This document shows, one piece after another, positions 1-8,148 of a stretch of 64,000 bases of DNA. Origin of the DNA: Flavobacterium hydrocarbonoxydans (lineage in GTDB: Bacteria > Bacteroidota > Bacteroidia > Flavobacteriales > Flavobacteriaceae); contig NZ_WSTB01000009.1 in assembly GCF_009789235.1 (NCBI RefSeq), positions 159,296 through 223,295 on the forward strand, given 5' to 3'. The position numbers and the translations under genes are program-made. The stretch's first letter is position 1. Each line of letters begins with the position of its first letter. The notes under the pieces were generated by a model. It did not search any database. It was not told the origin of the DNA and saw only the letters and a list, made by a program, of their open reading frames with translations.

Positions 1-152
1 CCATCTTCAATCAGCAGGCAGCGCGCCGCAATATCAATAAGGTTATTCGCGTCTGCTGGATTGGTTTTGTTCCAGATGGTTTTAGGCACGACTCCAAACA
101 TGGCGCCACCGTCTAATTTAAAATTTCCGGATTCTATAGGGTAAAGTTTCAT
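1..152 (-). CDS. MBL-fold metallo-hydrolase, N-terminal fragment (cut by window edge)
   Basis: Reading leftward from an ATG at 152 there is an open frame to the window edge. It encodes about 50 residues starting MKLYPIESGNFKLDGGAMFG and continuing with a GVVPKTIWNKTNPAD segment and an ARCLLIEDG segment. This resembles the N-terminus of metallo-beta-lactamase-fold hydrolases seen in Flavobacterium. The HxHxDH metal-binding motif would lie outside the window, so the catalytic class cannot be confirmed. It is transcribed away from the rest of the window, downstream of the coiled-coil protein gene at 236-1162. Confidence 0.65.
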   Translation of the reverse strand, partial: MKLYPIESGNFKLDGGAMFGVVPKTIWNKTNPADANNLIDIAARCLLIED

Positions 153-235
153 GTGTGTAATTTCTAAGATGAAAACAAAGCTAGGGAATCCAAATTCCTT
201 TTGCTAAAAATTCAATTTAAAAATTAATGAAAAGC

Positions 236-1162
236 CTATTCTAAAGTAATCGACGTGCTGCCCAGGATTTCTTGTTTATCAAAGAAATTTACAAAATAAG
301 TTCCTTTTTGAAATGGGTTTTCGTCTGCATTCAGAATTCCATAAACGTTAGCGGCTTTTCCCTGAAAATCGACTGCGGCAATAAAACTGTACACCAAAGC
401 CTTGTCGTAGTCGAATTCAATTAATTTATCTTCACCTAAAACTTTATTTTTTTGATCTAAAACCTGAATATAAAATATTTTTTTACCCGTTTTTGCAATT
501 GCATTGGCAAGAACCGAAAAGCTTACTTTAAGTTTTTTGGTGTGTTTTGCTTTTTTCGTTTCAGATTCTTTTCCGGAACTGCTTTCTTTCAGCGCGACTA
601 CTTTAAAATTATTCAAAGACAATCGGGCAGCTGCTTTTATAGTAGATTCCAGTTGTTTTTGTTTCGAAACTAATGTATCATTTTGAGTTTTTTGTTTATA
701 CATTACTACGTTTTGAGTTTCTATCTCCGTCAATAATTTTTTATTTTGAGATTTAAGCTGATTTATTTCTAAAACCTTGGCGTCTAATGTTGTTTTTAGT
801 TCCGAAAGCTGCCTCCTGTAAACATCAATTTCCGAAAGAGACGGTTCTTTTGAAGCTTTGATAATTTCCATCAAATTCTCAACATTTCTTTTTTGAAATT
901 CCAGCTCTTCCGATAAAGATGTTTTTTCCAGCAAAGCGACATCATACGCAAGTTTCAATAAATTTAACGAATCTAATATGTTTCTTTTACCTAGAGATTC
1001 CTTAGTATCTGGAGCTTCTTTAGGTATATTGATTTCTGTTTTTGATTGTAATTCTCCTTCATTTAGTTCTTTACTAAAAAGAAAAAATGAAGCGCCTATT
1101 CCTAAAACCAATAATGTGGCAAAAGCTCCTTTTAACCATTTGTTCTTGTAGTGTTTTTTCAT
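236..1162 (-). CDS. membrane-anchored coiled-coil protein of unknown function
   Basis: I do not recognise a named family. The protein of about 308 residues begins with a basic stretch (MKKHYKNKWLKG), then one hydrophobic segment (about residues 13-32) that should anchor it with the bulk outside the cytoplasm. A long charged, heptad-rich region follows (about residues 75-190), predicted coiled coil. The C-terminal third looks like a compact beta-rich domain and ends at the stop at 236. A longer frame would start with TTG at 1174. I prefer the ATG at 1162, because a -7 promoter element (TATTTTTG) lies at 1182-1189 and leaves no room for the longer leader. Confidence 0.6.
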   Translation of the reverse strand: MKKHYKNKWLKGAFATLLVLGIGASFFLFSKELNEGELQSKTEINIPKEAPDTKESLGKRNILDSLNLLKLAYDVALLEKTSLSEELEFQKRNVENLMEIIKASKEPSLSEIDVYRRQLSELKTTLDAKVLEINQLKSQNKKLLTEIETQNVVMYKQKTQNDTLVSKQKQLESTIKAAARLSLNNFKVVALKESSSGKESETKKAKHTKKLKVSFSVLANAIAKTGKKIFYIQVLDQKNKVLGEDKLIEFDYDKALVYSFIAAVDFQGKAANVYGILNADENPFQKGTYFVNFFDKQEILGSTSITLE

Positions 1163-1181
1163 AATTACTCCCAATTTTGTG

Positions 1182-1189
1182 CAAAAATA
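1182..1189 (-). promoter_or_regulatory. -7 promoter element for the coiled-coil protein gene
   Basis: Read on the minus strand the sequence is TATTTTTG, matching the Bacteroidota -7 consensus TAnnTTTG, about 20 nt upstream of the ATG at 1162. No clear -33 TTTG was identified. Confidence 0.45.
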
Positions 1190-1421
1190 CTATTATAATA
1201 GCATGTGAGATGCGTATTTATACGTGTTTTTAACTTAATCTTTGAGTTTTTCTGTATTGATTCTTACATATTTTCTTAAATTCTTCGCTTTTTTACAAAA
1301 AATATATGATTTTTCTTTAATAAATAGAATTATTTATAATTTGCCGTTTACAAATAAATATTATCTATTTTAACATTTGTTATAATAATGTATTGAATTA
1401 TGGAAAAAGGTTTTTAAGTCG

Positions 1422-1429
1422 TATCTTTG
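1422..1429 (+). promoter_or_regulatory. -7 promoter element for the suf operon
   Basis: TATCTTTG followed by C is a near-ideal Bacteroidota -7 element 28 nt upstream of the sufA ATG. The 283-bp gap between the divergent genes (1163-1457) otherwise holds only AT-rich DNA. Confidence 0.6.
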
Positions 1430-1457
1430 CGGATAATTTAGACATAATCTATACACA

Positions 1458-1787
1458 ATGATAAAGGTTTCTGATACTGCCAAAAAGAAAATCATCGACT
1501 TGATGAAAGATGATGGTTTTGACGCTGCACATGACTACGTAAGAGTAGGCGTGAAAAGTGGCGGATGCTCTGGTTTGTCTTATGATTTAAAATTTGACAA
1601 TACCAAAGGTGACGACGATAAAATATTTATAGACAACGATATAACGATTGCAGTTGAAAAAAAATCATTTCTGTATCTTGCCGGAACAACTTTAGAGTTT
1701 TCAGGAGGATTAAACGGAAAAGGATTTGTATTTAATAACCCAAATGCAAGCAGAACTTGTGGTTGTGGTGAATCTTTTTCGCTATAA
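1458..1787 (+). CDS. sufA: HesB/IscA/SufA-type iron-sulfur carrier
   Basis: An A-type Fe-S carrier of 109 residues, the usual family length. The three conserved cysteines are visible: Cys37 in KSGGCSG and Cys101/Cys103 in the C-terminal TCGCG motif. In this family they hold a cluster that is passed from the SufBCD scaffold to target apoproteins in the cytoplasm. It is the first gene of the suf cluster, 72 nt before sufB, with a good -7 promoter element at 1422-1429. SufA, IscA and ErpA cannot be separated from sequence alone; the symbol follows the operon context. Confidence 0.88.
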   Translation: MIKVSDTAKKKIIDLMKDDGFDAAHDYVRVGVKSGGCSGLSYDLKFDNTKGDDDKIFIDNDITIAVEKKSFLYLAGTTLEFSGGLNGKGFVFNNPNASRTCGCGESFSL

Positions 1788-1859
1788 ATAAAGAATCAAA
1801 AAAAATTAAACACATCAGGAAGGAAAGCTAATTTCTAATGCGTTTTAAAAAACAAAAAA

Positions 1860-3308
1860 ATGTCAAAATACACTGAAGACGATTTAAAAATCGAACTCGA
1901 AACTAAAGAATACGAATACGGATTTTACACTGATATCGAATCGGAGACGTTTCCTATTGGCCTAAACGAAGACATCGTGAGAGCTATTTCTCTTAAAAAA
2001 GATGAGCCTCAATGGATGACCGACTGGCGTATTGAAGCTTTTCGTGCCTGGAAAGATATGATCGAACCAGAATGGGCAAATGTGCATTATACAAAACCTG
2101 ATTTTCAGGCTATTTCGTATTATTCGGCTCCCAAACAAGTAGATCCAAACAAAACTTTGGATGATGTAGATCCGGAACTTCTTGAAATGTACAAAAAGTT
2201 AGGAATCTCTGTCGATGAACAAAAAATGATGAACAATGTCGCTATGGATATTGTGGTCGATTCTGTTTCGGTGGCTACTACTTTCAAGAAAACATTGGCC
2301 GAAAAAGGAATTATTTTCTGTCCGATTTCTGAAGCTATCAAAGAACATCCTGAATTAGTAAAAAAATATTTAGGAACTGTTGTACCTCAAAAAGACAACT
2401 TTTACGCAGCATTAAACTCAGCAGTTTTCTCTGACGGAAGTTTCTGCTATATTCCAAAAGGCGTTCGTTGCCCAATGGAACTTTCAACTTATTTCAGAAT
2501 CAACCAGGCAGGAACAGGACAATTCGAAAGAACTCTTGTAATTGCTGATGCCGGAAGTTACGTTTCATACCTTGAAGGTTGTACCGCACCAAGTCGTGAC
2601 GAAAATCAATTGCACGCCGCTGTGGTTGAATTGATCGCTTTGGATGATGCCGAAATTAAATATTCTACTGTTCAAAACTGGTTCCCTGGAAACAAAGAAG
2701 GAAAAGGTGGGGTTTATAACTTTGTAACCAAAAGAGGTTTATGCGAAACAAACGCTAAAATTTCCTGGACTCAGGTAGAAACCGGTTCAGCTGTAACCTG
2801 GAAATATCCTTCTTGTGTATTAAAAGGAGATAATTCGGTAGGAGAATTTTATTCTATCGCTGTTACCAATAATTACCAACAGGCCGATACGGGAACAAAA
2901 ATGATCCATTTAGGAAAAAACACTAAATCGACTATTATTTCTAAAGGTATCTCGGCTGGTAAATCACAAAATAGTTACCGTGGATTGGTGCAAATTTCAG
3001 CAAGAGCTGAAAACGCCAGAAACTTTTCGCAATGTGATTCTCTTTTGATGGGGAACAATTGTGGAGCACATACTTTTCCTTATATCGAAAGTAAAAATCC
3101 ATCGGCTAAAATAGAACACGAAGCTACGACAAGTAAAATTGGAGAAGATCAGGTTTTTTATTGCAACCAAAGAGGTATCCCAACTGAAAAAGCGATTGCC
3201 TTAATTGTAAACGGTTTCAGTAAAGATGTATTGAACAAATTGCCAATGGAATTTGCTGTTGAAGCGCAAAAATTATTAGAGATTTCCTTGGAAGGATCTG
3301 TTGGATAA
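1860..3308 (+). CDS. sufB: Fe-S cluster assembly protein SufB
   Basis: The protein of 482 residues matches SufB along its length, including the CYIPKGVRCPMELSTYFRIN region, the conserved YLEGCTAP segment and the C-terminal GIPTEKAIALIVNGF motif. SufB forms the scaffold complex with SufC and SufD and is where the nascent cluster is built. It follows sufA by 72 nt. The next gene is not sufC but an antitoxin-like gene 15 nt downstream, so the normal sufBCD order is interrupted. Confidence 0.97.
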   Translation: MSKYTEDDLKIELETKEYEYGFYTDIESETFPIGLNEDIVRAISLKKDEPQWMTDWRIEAFRAWKDMIEPEWANVHYTKPDFQAISYYSAPKQVDPNKTLDDVDPELLEMYKKLGISVDEQKMMNNVAMDIVVDSVSVATTFKKTLAEKGIIFCPISEAIKEHPELVKKYLGTVVPQKDNFYAALNSAVFSDGSFCYIPKGVRCPMELSTYFRINQAGTGQFERTLVIADAGSYVSYLEGCTAPSRDENQLHAAVVELIALDDAEIKYSTVQNWFPGNKEGKGGVYNFVTKRGLCETNAKISWTQVETGSAVTWKYPSCVLKGDNSVGEFYSIAVTNNYQQADTGTKMIHLGKNTKSTIISKGISAGKSQNSYRGLVQISARAENARNFSQCDSLLMGNNCGAHTFPYIESKNPSAKIEHEATTSKIGEDQVFYCNQRGIPTEKAIALIVNGFSKDVLNKLPMEFAVEAQKLLEISLEGSVG

Positions 3309-3323
3309 TAAAATTCAAAAATT

Positions 3324-3521
3324 ATGGATATCATCTTAAAAAATGTAAAGAAAAAAGATTTTCCAGTTTTTCAATCACTGGCAAAATCCCTTGGTTTTGA
3401 AATTATAGAAGATAAAGAAAAACCATATAATCCAGAATTTGTAAAAGAGATTTTAGATGCTGAACAAAGTATCAAAGATGGAAAAGGAGTTAAAATAAAA
3501 TTAGAAGATTTGTGGAAGTAA
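3324..3521 (+). CDS. small antitoxin-like protein (partner of a Txe/YoeB toxin)
   Basis: A charged protein of 65 residues with the pattern of Bacteroidota DUF2683-type antitoxins: an N-terminal segment (MDIILKNVKKKDFPVFQSLA) and a C-terminal tail with an acidic-basic repeat. Its 3' end overlaps the start of the adjacent toxin reading frame by 10 nt (3512-3521), the usual layout for an antitoxin-toxin pair. In this system the antitoxin would bind and neutralise the toxin and could repress its own promoter. The frame is intact although the toxin is broken. It sits inside the suf operon, 15 nt after sufB. Confidence 0.7.
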   Translation: MDIILKNVKKKDFPVFQSLAKSLGFEIIEDKEKPYNPEFVKEILDAEQSIKDGKGVKIKLEDLWK

Positions 3522-3766
3522 TTTATTCTGAAAAGGCACAGAAAGACAGAGAATTTTGGAAAAAATCTGAAAATAAAGCAATTATGAATAAAATTACCGC
3601 CTTGATTGAAGATATACAACTTCATCCTTTTGAAGGCATCGGAAAACCGGAACCTTTGAAATATGAATTGTCTGGAAAATAGTCTAGAAGAATAAATCAA
3701 GAACATCGAATAATTTATAAAGTTACTGAAGAAAATACAATCGAGATATTAGATATACTTCATTAA
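3512..3766 (+). pseudogene. Txe/YoeB-family mRNA interferase toxin with in-frame amber stop
   Basis: From a GTG at 3512 the frame reads VEVIYSEKAQKDREFW and then HPFEGIGKPEPLKYELSGK, closely following YoeB. It then hits TAG at 3680-3682 and continues in the same frame as SRRINQEHRIIYKV to a TAA at 3764-3766. YoeB has LSG-x-W-SRRI at this position, so TAG most simply replaces a TGG tryptophan codon. With the stop read through, the product is 84 residues, the length of E. coli YoeB. The truncated 56-residue product lacks the conserved Arg and His of the ribonuclease site, which lie in SRRI and EHRIIY. It is therefore probably inactive. A sequencing error at one base is the alternative. Confidence 0.82.
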
Positions 3767-3790
3767 AAGGACATTACGAATAAGTATTGA

Positions 3791-4279
3791 ATGGAAAATA
3801 AAAAAGTCATCATTTTGGGTTCATCCAGGAAAAATGGAAACACAACAAAAATTGTGGATGAAATTTCTAAAGAACATGAAATAGATGTAATTAATTTAAG
3901 TGATTATACGATTTCGTATTATGATTACGAAAGCAAAAACATAGATGACGATTTTCTACCTTTAATAAAAGGAATCATCGAAAAGTACGATACTTTAATT
4001 TTTGCTACTCCTATATATTGGTATAATATGAGTGGAATTATGAAGGTTTTCTTTGATAGAATTTCAGATTTAATCCGAATTGAAAAAGAAACCGGACGAA
4101 AACTTAGAGGAAAGAAAATTGGCGTGATATCAAATTCTCACGACAACGAAATTGAAGAAAGTTTTTACATACCGTTCAAAAAAACAGCCGATTATTTAGG
4201 CATGGAATATTTAGGACACGCGCATTTTAATGCCAACATCCTAAACCAAACAACAAAAATAGAATTGACATTTATATAA
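3791..4279 (+). CDS. flavodoxin-like NAD(P)H-dependent oxidoreductase
   Basis: A flavodoxin-fold protein of 162 residues. Residues 6-16 carry the FMN phosphate loop (ILGSSRKNGNT), and the PIYWYNMSGIMKVFFDR segment is typical of NAD(P)H-dependent FMN reductases. The substrate is unknown. It starts 24 nt after the toxin remnant and ends 13 nt before sufC, so it should be transcribed with suf genes. It seems to belong to the same insertion as the toxin-antitoxin pair. The C-terminus is slightly shorter than in many relatives. A role in supplying electrons for Fe-S assembly is possible but unsupported. Confidence 0.75.
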   Translation: MENKKVIILGSSRKNGNTTKIVDEISKEHEIDVINLSDYTISYYDYESKNIDDDFLPLIKGIIEKYDTLIFATPIYWYNMSGIMKVFFDRISDLIRIEKETGRKLRGKKIGVISNSHDNEIEESFYIPFKKTADYLGMEYLGHAHFNANILNQTTKIELTFI

Positions 4280-4292
4280 AATAAAAAAAACA

Positions 4293-5039
4293 ATGTTATC
4301 AATAAAAAACCTTCACGCCTCAATAGGTGATAAAGAAATCCTTAAAGGAATTAATATAGAAGTTAAAGCTGGCGAAGTACACGCTATCATGGGACCAAAC
4401 GGTTCTGGAAAAAGTACACTTTCGGCTGTAATTGCCGGAAACGAAAACTACGAAGTTACTGATGGAGAAGTTTTTCTTGACGGAGAAGATCTTGCAGATT
4501 TAGCTCCTGAAGAAAGAGCACACAAAGGAGTTTTCCTTTCGTTTCAATATCCTGTAGAAATTCCTGGAGTTAGCGTTACCAACTTCATGAAAACAGCGAT
4601 CAACGAAACTCGTAAAGCAAACGGTCAGGATGAAATGCCGGCCAACGAAATGTTGAAAGTAATTCGTGAGAAATCTGAATTATTAGAAATCGATCGTAAA
4701 TTTTTATCTCGTTCTTTAAACGAAGGTTTTTCAGGAGGAGAGAAAAAAAGAAACGAAATTTTCCAGATGGCAATGTTAGAGCCAAAATTAGCCATCCTTG
4801 ACGAAACGGATTCTGGTCTTGACATCGATGCGTTAAGAATTGTGGCTAACGGAGTTAACAAATTAAAAAGCGAGAAAAACGCCATTATCGTTATCACGCA
4901 CTACCAACGTTTATTAGATTATATCGTTCCGGATTTTGTTCACGTTCTATACAACGGAAGAATCGTAAAATCAGGAGGAAAAGAGCTGGCTTACGAATTG
5001 GAAGAAAAAGGATACGACTGGATTAAAGCAGAAAACTAG
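4293..5039 (+). CDS. sufC: Fe-S cluster assembly ATPase SufC
   Basis: A soluble ABC-type ATPase of 248 residues. Visible motifs are Walker A (GPNGSGKST), the ABC signature in the SufC-specific form FSGGEKKRNE, Walker B with the catalytic Glu (LAILDETDSGLD) and the switch His (VITHYQR). SufC energises the SufBC2D scaffold. It is separated from sufB by the antitoxin, toxin remnant and reductase genes, and from sufD by 66 nt of simple repeats. Confidence 0.97.
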   Translation: MLSIKNLHASIGDKEILKGINIEVKAGEVHAIMGPNGSGKSTLSAVIAGNENYEVTDGEVFLDGEDLADLAPEERAHKGVFLSFQYPVEIPGVSVTNFMKTAINETRKANGQDEMPANEMLKVIREKSELLEIDRKFLSRSLNEGFSGGEKKRNEIFQMAMLEPKLAILDETDSGLDIDALRIVANGVNKLKSEKNAIIVITHYQRLLDYIVPDFVHVLYNGRIVKSGGKELAYELEEKGYDWIKAEN

Positions 5040-5040
5040 T

Positions 5041-5099
5041 TTACAGTTACAGTTTACAGTTTGCAAAAACTCATAACTCATAACTCATAACTTACAACT
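5041..5099. repeat. short tandem heptamer-like repeats between sufC and sufD
   Basis: The 66-bp gap consists largely of reiterated short words: ACAGTTT-type units followed by three copies of CATAACT. It resembles the other intra-operon repeat gaps in this window, each built on a different short word. No promoter or terminator is evident in it. Confidence 0.6.
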
Positions 5100-5105
5100 A
5101 CAAAA

Positions 5106-6422
5106 ATGGATTTAAAAGAAAAATTAGTATCGTCTTTTATGGCTTTTGAAGAGCGTGTTGATGTGCATTCAGATTTGCATGACATTCGTACAACTGCCTT
5201 AAAAAACTTCGAAAATAAAGGTTTCCCAACCAAAAAAGAAGAAGCTTGGAAATATACATCGCTAAACGCCATCTTAAAAAATGACTTTACCGTTTTTCCA
5301 AAGCAAGAAAATGCAATCGAATTTAGCCACGTAAAAAAATACTTTTTACACGAAATCGACACCTATAAATTGGTGTTTATCGATGGCGTTTTCAGTTCGC
5401 ATTTGTCTTCAACAACGCATGACGGAATCGACGTTTGCTTGATGTCATCGGCATTGACCAAACCAAAATATAAAATGGTTATTGACAAGTACTTCAACCA
5501 AATTGCCAGCAAAGACGAAAGTTTGACTTCGTTGAATACAGCTTTTGCAAGCGAAGGAGCTTTTATCAATATTCCGCAAAAGAAAGTAGCCGATAAACCT
5601 ATCGAAATCATGTATTTCTCGACAGGAAACGAAGCTGCATTAATGGTTCAGCCAAGAAATTTGATTATTGTGGGTGAAAATTCACATGTTCAAATTATCG
5701 AACGTCACCAAAGTTTGAACGAAAATCCAGTTTTAACCAATTCGGTTACGGAGATCTTTGCTCAAAAACGCGCCATTGTTGATCATTATAAAATTCAAAA
5801 CGACAATAACGAAGCCAATTTAATTGATAATACATACGTTTCGCAACAACAAGAAAGTCATGTTTATGTACATACTTTTTCGTTTGGAGGAAATCTTACG
5901 CGTAACAACTTAAACTTTTATCACTTTGGTGAAAGATTGACCAGTACGCTAAACGGAATTACAATTATTGGAGAAAAACAACACGTTGATCATTATACTT
6001 TGGTAAACCACGCAACACCAAACTGCGAAAGTTTCCAGGATTATAAAGGAATTTTCTCTGATCGCTCAACAGGCGTTTTCAACGGAAAAGTTTTGGTTGA
6101 AAAAGAAGCTCAAAAAACAAATGCTTTCCAAAAAAGCAACAATATTTTATTGAGCGATAAAGCAACTATCAATGCAAAACCACAATTAGAGATTTTTGCT
6201 GATGACGTAAAATGTTCTCACGGTTGTACTGTTGGACAATTAGACGAAACGGCTATGTTCTACATGCAATCTCGTGGAATTCCTAAAAAAGAAGCAAAAG
6301 CTTTATTGATGTACGCATTCTCAAATGCTGTTATCGAAAGTATCAAAATACCGGAATTAAAACAAAGAATTACTAAAATCATTGCCATGAAACTGGGTGT
6401 GAATTTAGGATTTGATTTGTAG
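5106..6422 (+). CDS. sufD: Fe-S cluster assembly protein SufD
   Basis: The protein of 438 residues is a SufB paralogue with the SufD N-terminal signature (FPTKKEEAWKYTSL, near residue 39) and the C-terminal SHGCTVGQLDETAMFYMQSR block followed by GIPKKEAKALL. With SufB and SufC it forms the scaffold complex; SufD is needed for iron acquisition in E. coli. A strong rho-independent terminator follows, ending this transcription unit before sufS, which has its own promoter 1.7 kb away. Confidence 0.96.
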   Translation: MDLKEKLVSSFMAFEERVDVHSDLHDIRTTALKNFENKGFPTKKEEAWKYTSLNAILKNDFTVFPKQENAIEFSHVKKYFLHEIDTYKLVFIDGVFSSHLSSTTHDGIDVCLMSSALTKPKYKMVIDKYFNQIASKDESLTSLNTAFASEGAFINIPQKKVADKPIEIMYFSTGNEAALMVQPRNLIIVGENSHVQIIERHQSLNENPVLTNSVTEIFAQKRAIVDHYKIQNDNNEANLIDNTYVSQQQESHVYVHTFSFGGNLTRNNLNFYHFGERLTSTLNGITIIGEKQHVDHYTLVNHATPNCESFQDYKGIFSDRSTGVFNGKVLVEKEAQKTNAFQKSNNILLSDKATINAKPQLEIFADDVKCSHGCTVGQLDETAMFYMQSRGIPKKEAKALLMYAFSNAVIESIKIPELKQRITKIIAMKLGVNLGFDL

Positions 6423-6447
6423 AAAATTCAATTCTTTACAAAATAAA

Positions 6448-6485
6448 AACCGATAAGCTTTTATAAAGTTTATCGGTTTTTTTAT
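6448..6485 (+). terminator. rho-independent terminator after sufD
   Basis: AAAACCGATAAGC pairs with GTTTATCGGTTTT around a short AT loop, followed by a run of T. It lies about 25 nt after the sufD stop. Confidence 0.85.
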
Positions 6486-6490
6486 GCTCT

Positions 6491-6565
6491 CCTGCAAGGT
6501 TTCCAAAACCTTGTAGGTATTATGCTCAAGTTTCGATACCTACAAGGTTTTGGAAACCTTGCAGG
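6491..6565. repeat. 29-bp perfect inverted repeat element
   Basis: The arm at 6491-6519 is the exact reverse complement of the arm at 6537-6565, with a 17-nt loop between them. Each arm also holds an internal palindrome (CAAGGTTT near one end, AAACCTTG near the other). The element lies between the convergent sufD and serine hydrolase genes, just past a terminator. It has the look of a dispersed palindromic (REP-like) element of Flavobacterium. It could also act as a bidirectional transcription stop. Confidence 0.8.
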
Positions 6566-6576
6566 AATAAAACAAT

Positions 6577-7926
6577 CTACTGCTTCACACTATCAATCAC
6601 CTCTTTCAAAAACCCATTAAAATCAAAGCTTTTATCACCTTCTCTAACACCCATTCTCACAATTACCATATCCAGAGACGGAATAATTGCTACCATTTGT
6701 CCTTGGTAGCCGCTGCAATAAAACATATCGCGAGGCACATCTGGGAATTTTCCTCCTGCGTTAAGCCAAAATTGCGCTCCATATTTTCCTTCGGAAGTAT
6801 TGGTTGGTGTGGCAGTATATTTTACCCAGCTTTCATCCAGAATCTGTTCTCCGTTCCAGTTGCCTTTTCTTAAATATAATAATCCAAATTTAGACCAGTC
6901 ACGTGGTGTTGCCCATCCATAAGACGAACCTACGAAAGTTCCAGTCATATCCTGCTCGACAATCATCGAGTTCATTCCGATTTTATCGATTACGGCGCTG
7001 TACCAAAAATCAAGATATTCTTGTTGTGTTTTAAACTGGCTTCTTAAAATTCTAGACAATAAATTGGTCGTTCCGGAAGAGTAATTCCAATGTGTGTTGG
7101 GTTTGAATTGTGCTGGTTTATCCATTTGTACTTTCCCCATATCTTCAGACTGAAAAAGCATTATGGTCGCATCACAAATCGTACTGTAATTTTCTTCCCA
7201 TTCCAAACCGGAATTCATGTGCAGCAAATCATTTATGGTGATGTTTTTGCGCTCATCATTTTGCCATTCCTTAATAGGAGCTGGTTTGTAAATATCAATT
7301 TTTCCTTGTTTGGCTAAAACCCCAAAAGCCGAACTGGTGATACTTTTTGTCATCGACCATCCCAAAATTTTACTTTCTTTATTGAAGTTCTTGTCGTATT
7401 GCTCCGCAATCAATTTGTCTTTATACAAAACTACCACAGCACGAGTTCTTTTGGCTTTGCCTCCACTTTTATCAAAAGCATTGTCAACAGCTTTTTTTAA
7501 TTTAGCATAATCAACATTCGAAAAAGTAGTGTCTTTCGGTTCATTATTTCCGTAAGGAAAAGGTAAATTACTCGCCAATTTGGTTCTTTTTGGCAACAAA
7601 TAGGGTTTCGAAACATCAAAATCATCGTTGATTAGAGTAGCGCCCAAACCTTCACGATAAATTGCTTTTCTTTCTTTCAAACCGTAAACAGCCGATGTGG
7701 CAAATTTCCCTGCATCATCAATAGAGTTGGTTGCTAAATCGAGTAGCGGAATATCATTATCGGTTTTTTCGATTAAATCTTTTGAGCGATTATCGATAAA
7801 ATGACCCGAGGCGATACTTTTGGCCGAAAAGCCGGAAATCAATTCAAGCTTAGGATAGGTGGTAAATCCATAATAAAAAACGATAAGAAGTAATGCAAGA
7901 CCAAGTAGTTTCAGGATTTTTTTCAT
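6577..7926 (-). CDS. serine hydrolase, beta-lactamase class C-like fold
   Basis: The protein of 449 residues has one N-terminal hydrophobic segment (residues 4-20), which is a membrane anchor or signal. The catalytic SxxK motif is Ser191-Met-Thr-Lys194, in the context GWSMTKS. A second motif, NYSSGTTN, corresponds to the Tyr-x-Asn/Ser element, and a late SGYQGQ segment matches the third motif region. The layout resembles 6-aminohexanoate-dimer hydrolase-like and EstB-type enzymes rather than true beta-lactamases. The substrate is unknown; peptide or ester hydrolysis in the periplasm is the best guess. It is monocistronic and convergent with sufD. Confidence 0.85.
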   Translation of the reverse strand: MKKILKLLGLALLLIVFYYGFTTYPKLELISGFSAKSIASGHFIDNRSKDLIEKTDNDIPLLDLATNSIDDAGKFATSAVYGLKERKAIYREGLGATLINDDFDVSKPYLLPKRTKLASNLPFPYGNNEPKDTTFSNVDYAKLKKAVDNAFDKSGGKAKRTRAVVVLYKDKLIAEQYDKNFNKESKILGWSMTKSITSSAFGVLAKQGKIDIYKPAPIKEWQNDERKNITINDLLHMNSGLEWEENYSTICDATIMLFQSEDMGKVQMDKPAQFKPNTHWNYSSGTTNLLSRILRSQFKTQQEYLDFWYSAVIDKIGMNSMIVEQDMTGTFVGSSYGWATPRDWSKFGLLYLRKGNWNGEQILDESWVKYTATPTNTSEGKYGAQFWLNAGGKFPDVPRDMFYCSGYQGQMVAIIPSLDMVIVRMGVREGDKSFDFNGFLKEVIDSVKQ

Positions 7927-8115
7927 AAAATGTGAGTGCTATTTTTAATGCAATATAAATAATTTATGTTCACGTTTTTAATGTCTTTTTCAGAATTAAA
8001 TTTCACATATCACATAAAAAAGATTCAAACCTTATAAAATTATTATTTCAACAGTCAATTGATGCTACTATAAAAGGAAATTATCGAATTGCCGTAGAAA
8101 CAAATTTAGTTTTAG

Positions 8116-8123
8116 TACTTTTG
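8116..8123 (+). promoter_or_regulatory. -7 promoter element for sufS
   Basis: TACTTTTG matches TAnnTTTG and lies 25 nt upstream of the sufS ATG, in the 222-bp gap between the divergent serine hydrolase and sufS. Confidence 0.55.
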
Positions 8124-8148
8124 TAATTAGAATTTTTCTAAATAAATT

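Noticed and set aside
1163..1174. TTG start for the coiled-coil protein
   Set aside because: An ATG four codons downstream is a normal start and better spaced from the promoter element.
3371..3706. Minus-strand open frame opposite the antitoxin-toxin pair
   Set aside because: It is antisense to recognisable antitoxin and YoeB coding sequence and shows no protein family features.
6491..6565. Ends of an insertion sequence
   Set aside because: Only 17 nt lie between the arms and there is no transposase or target-site duplication visible.
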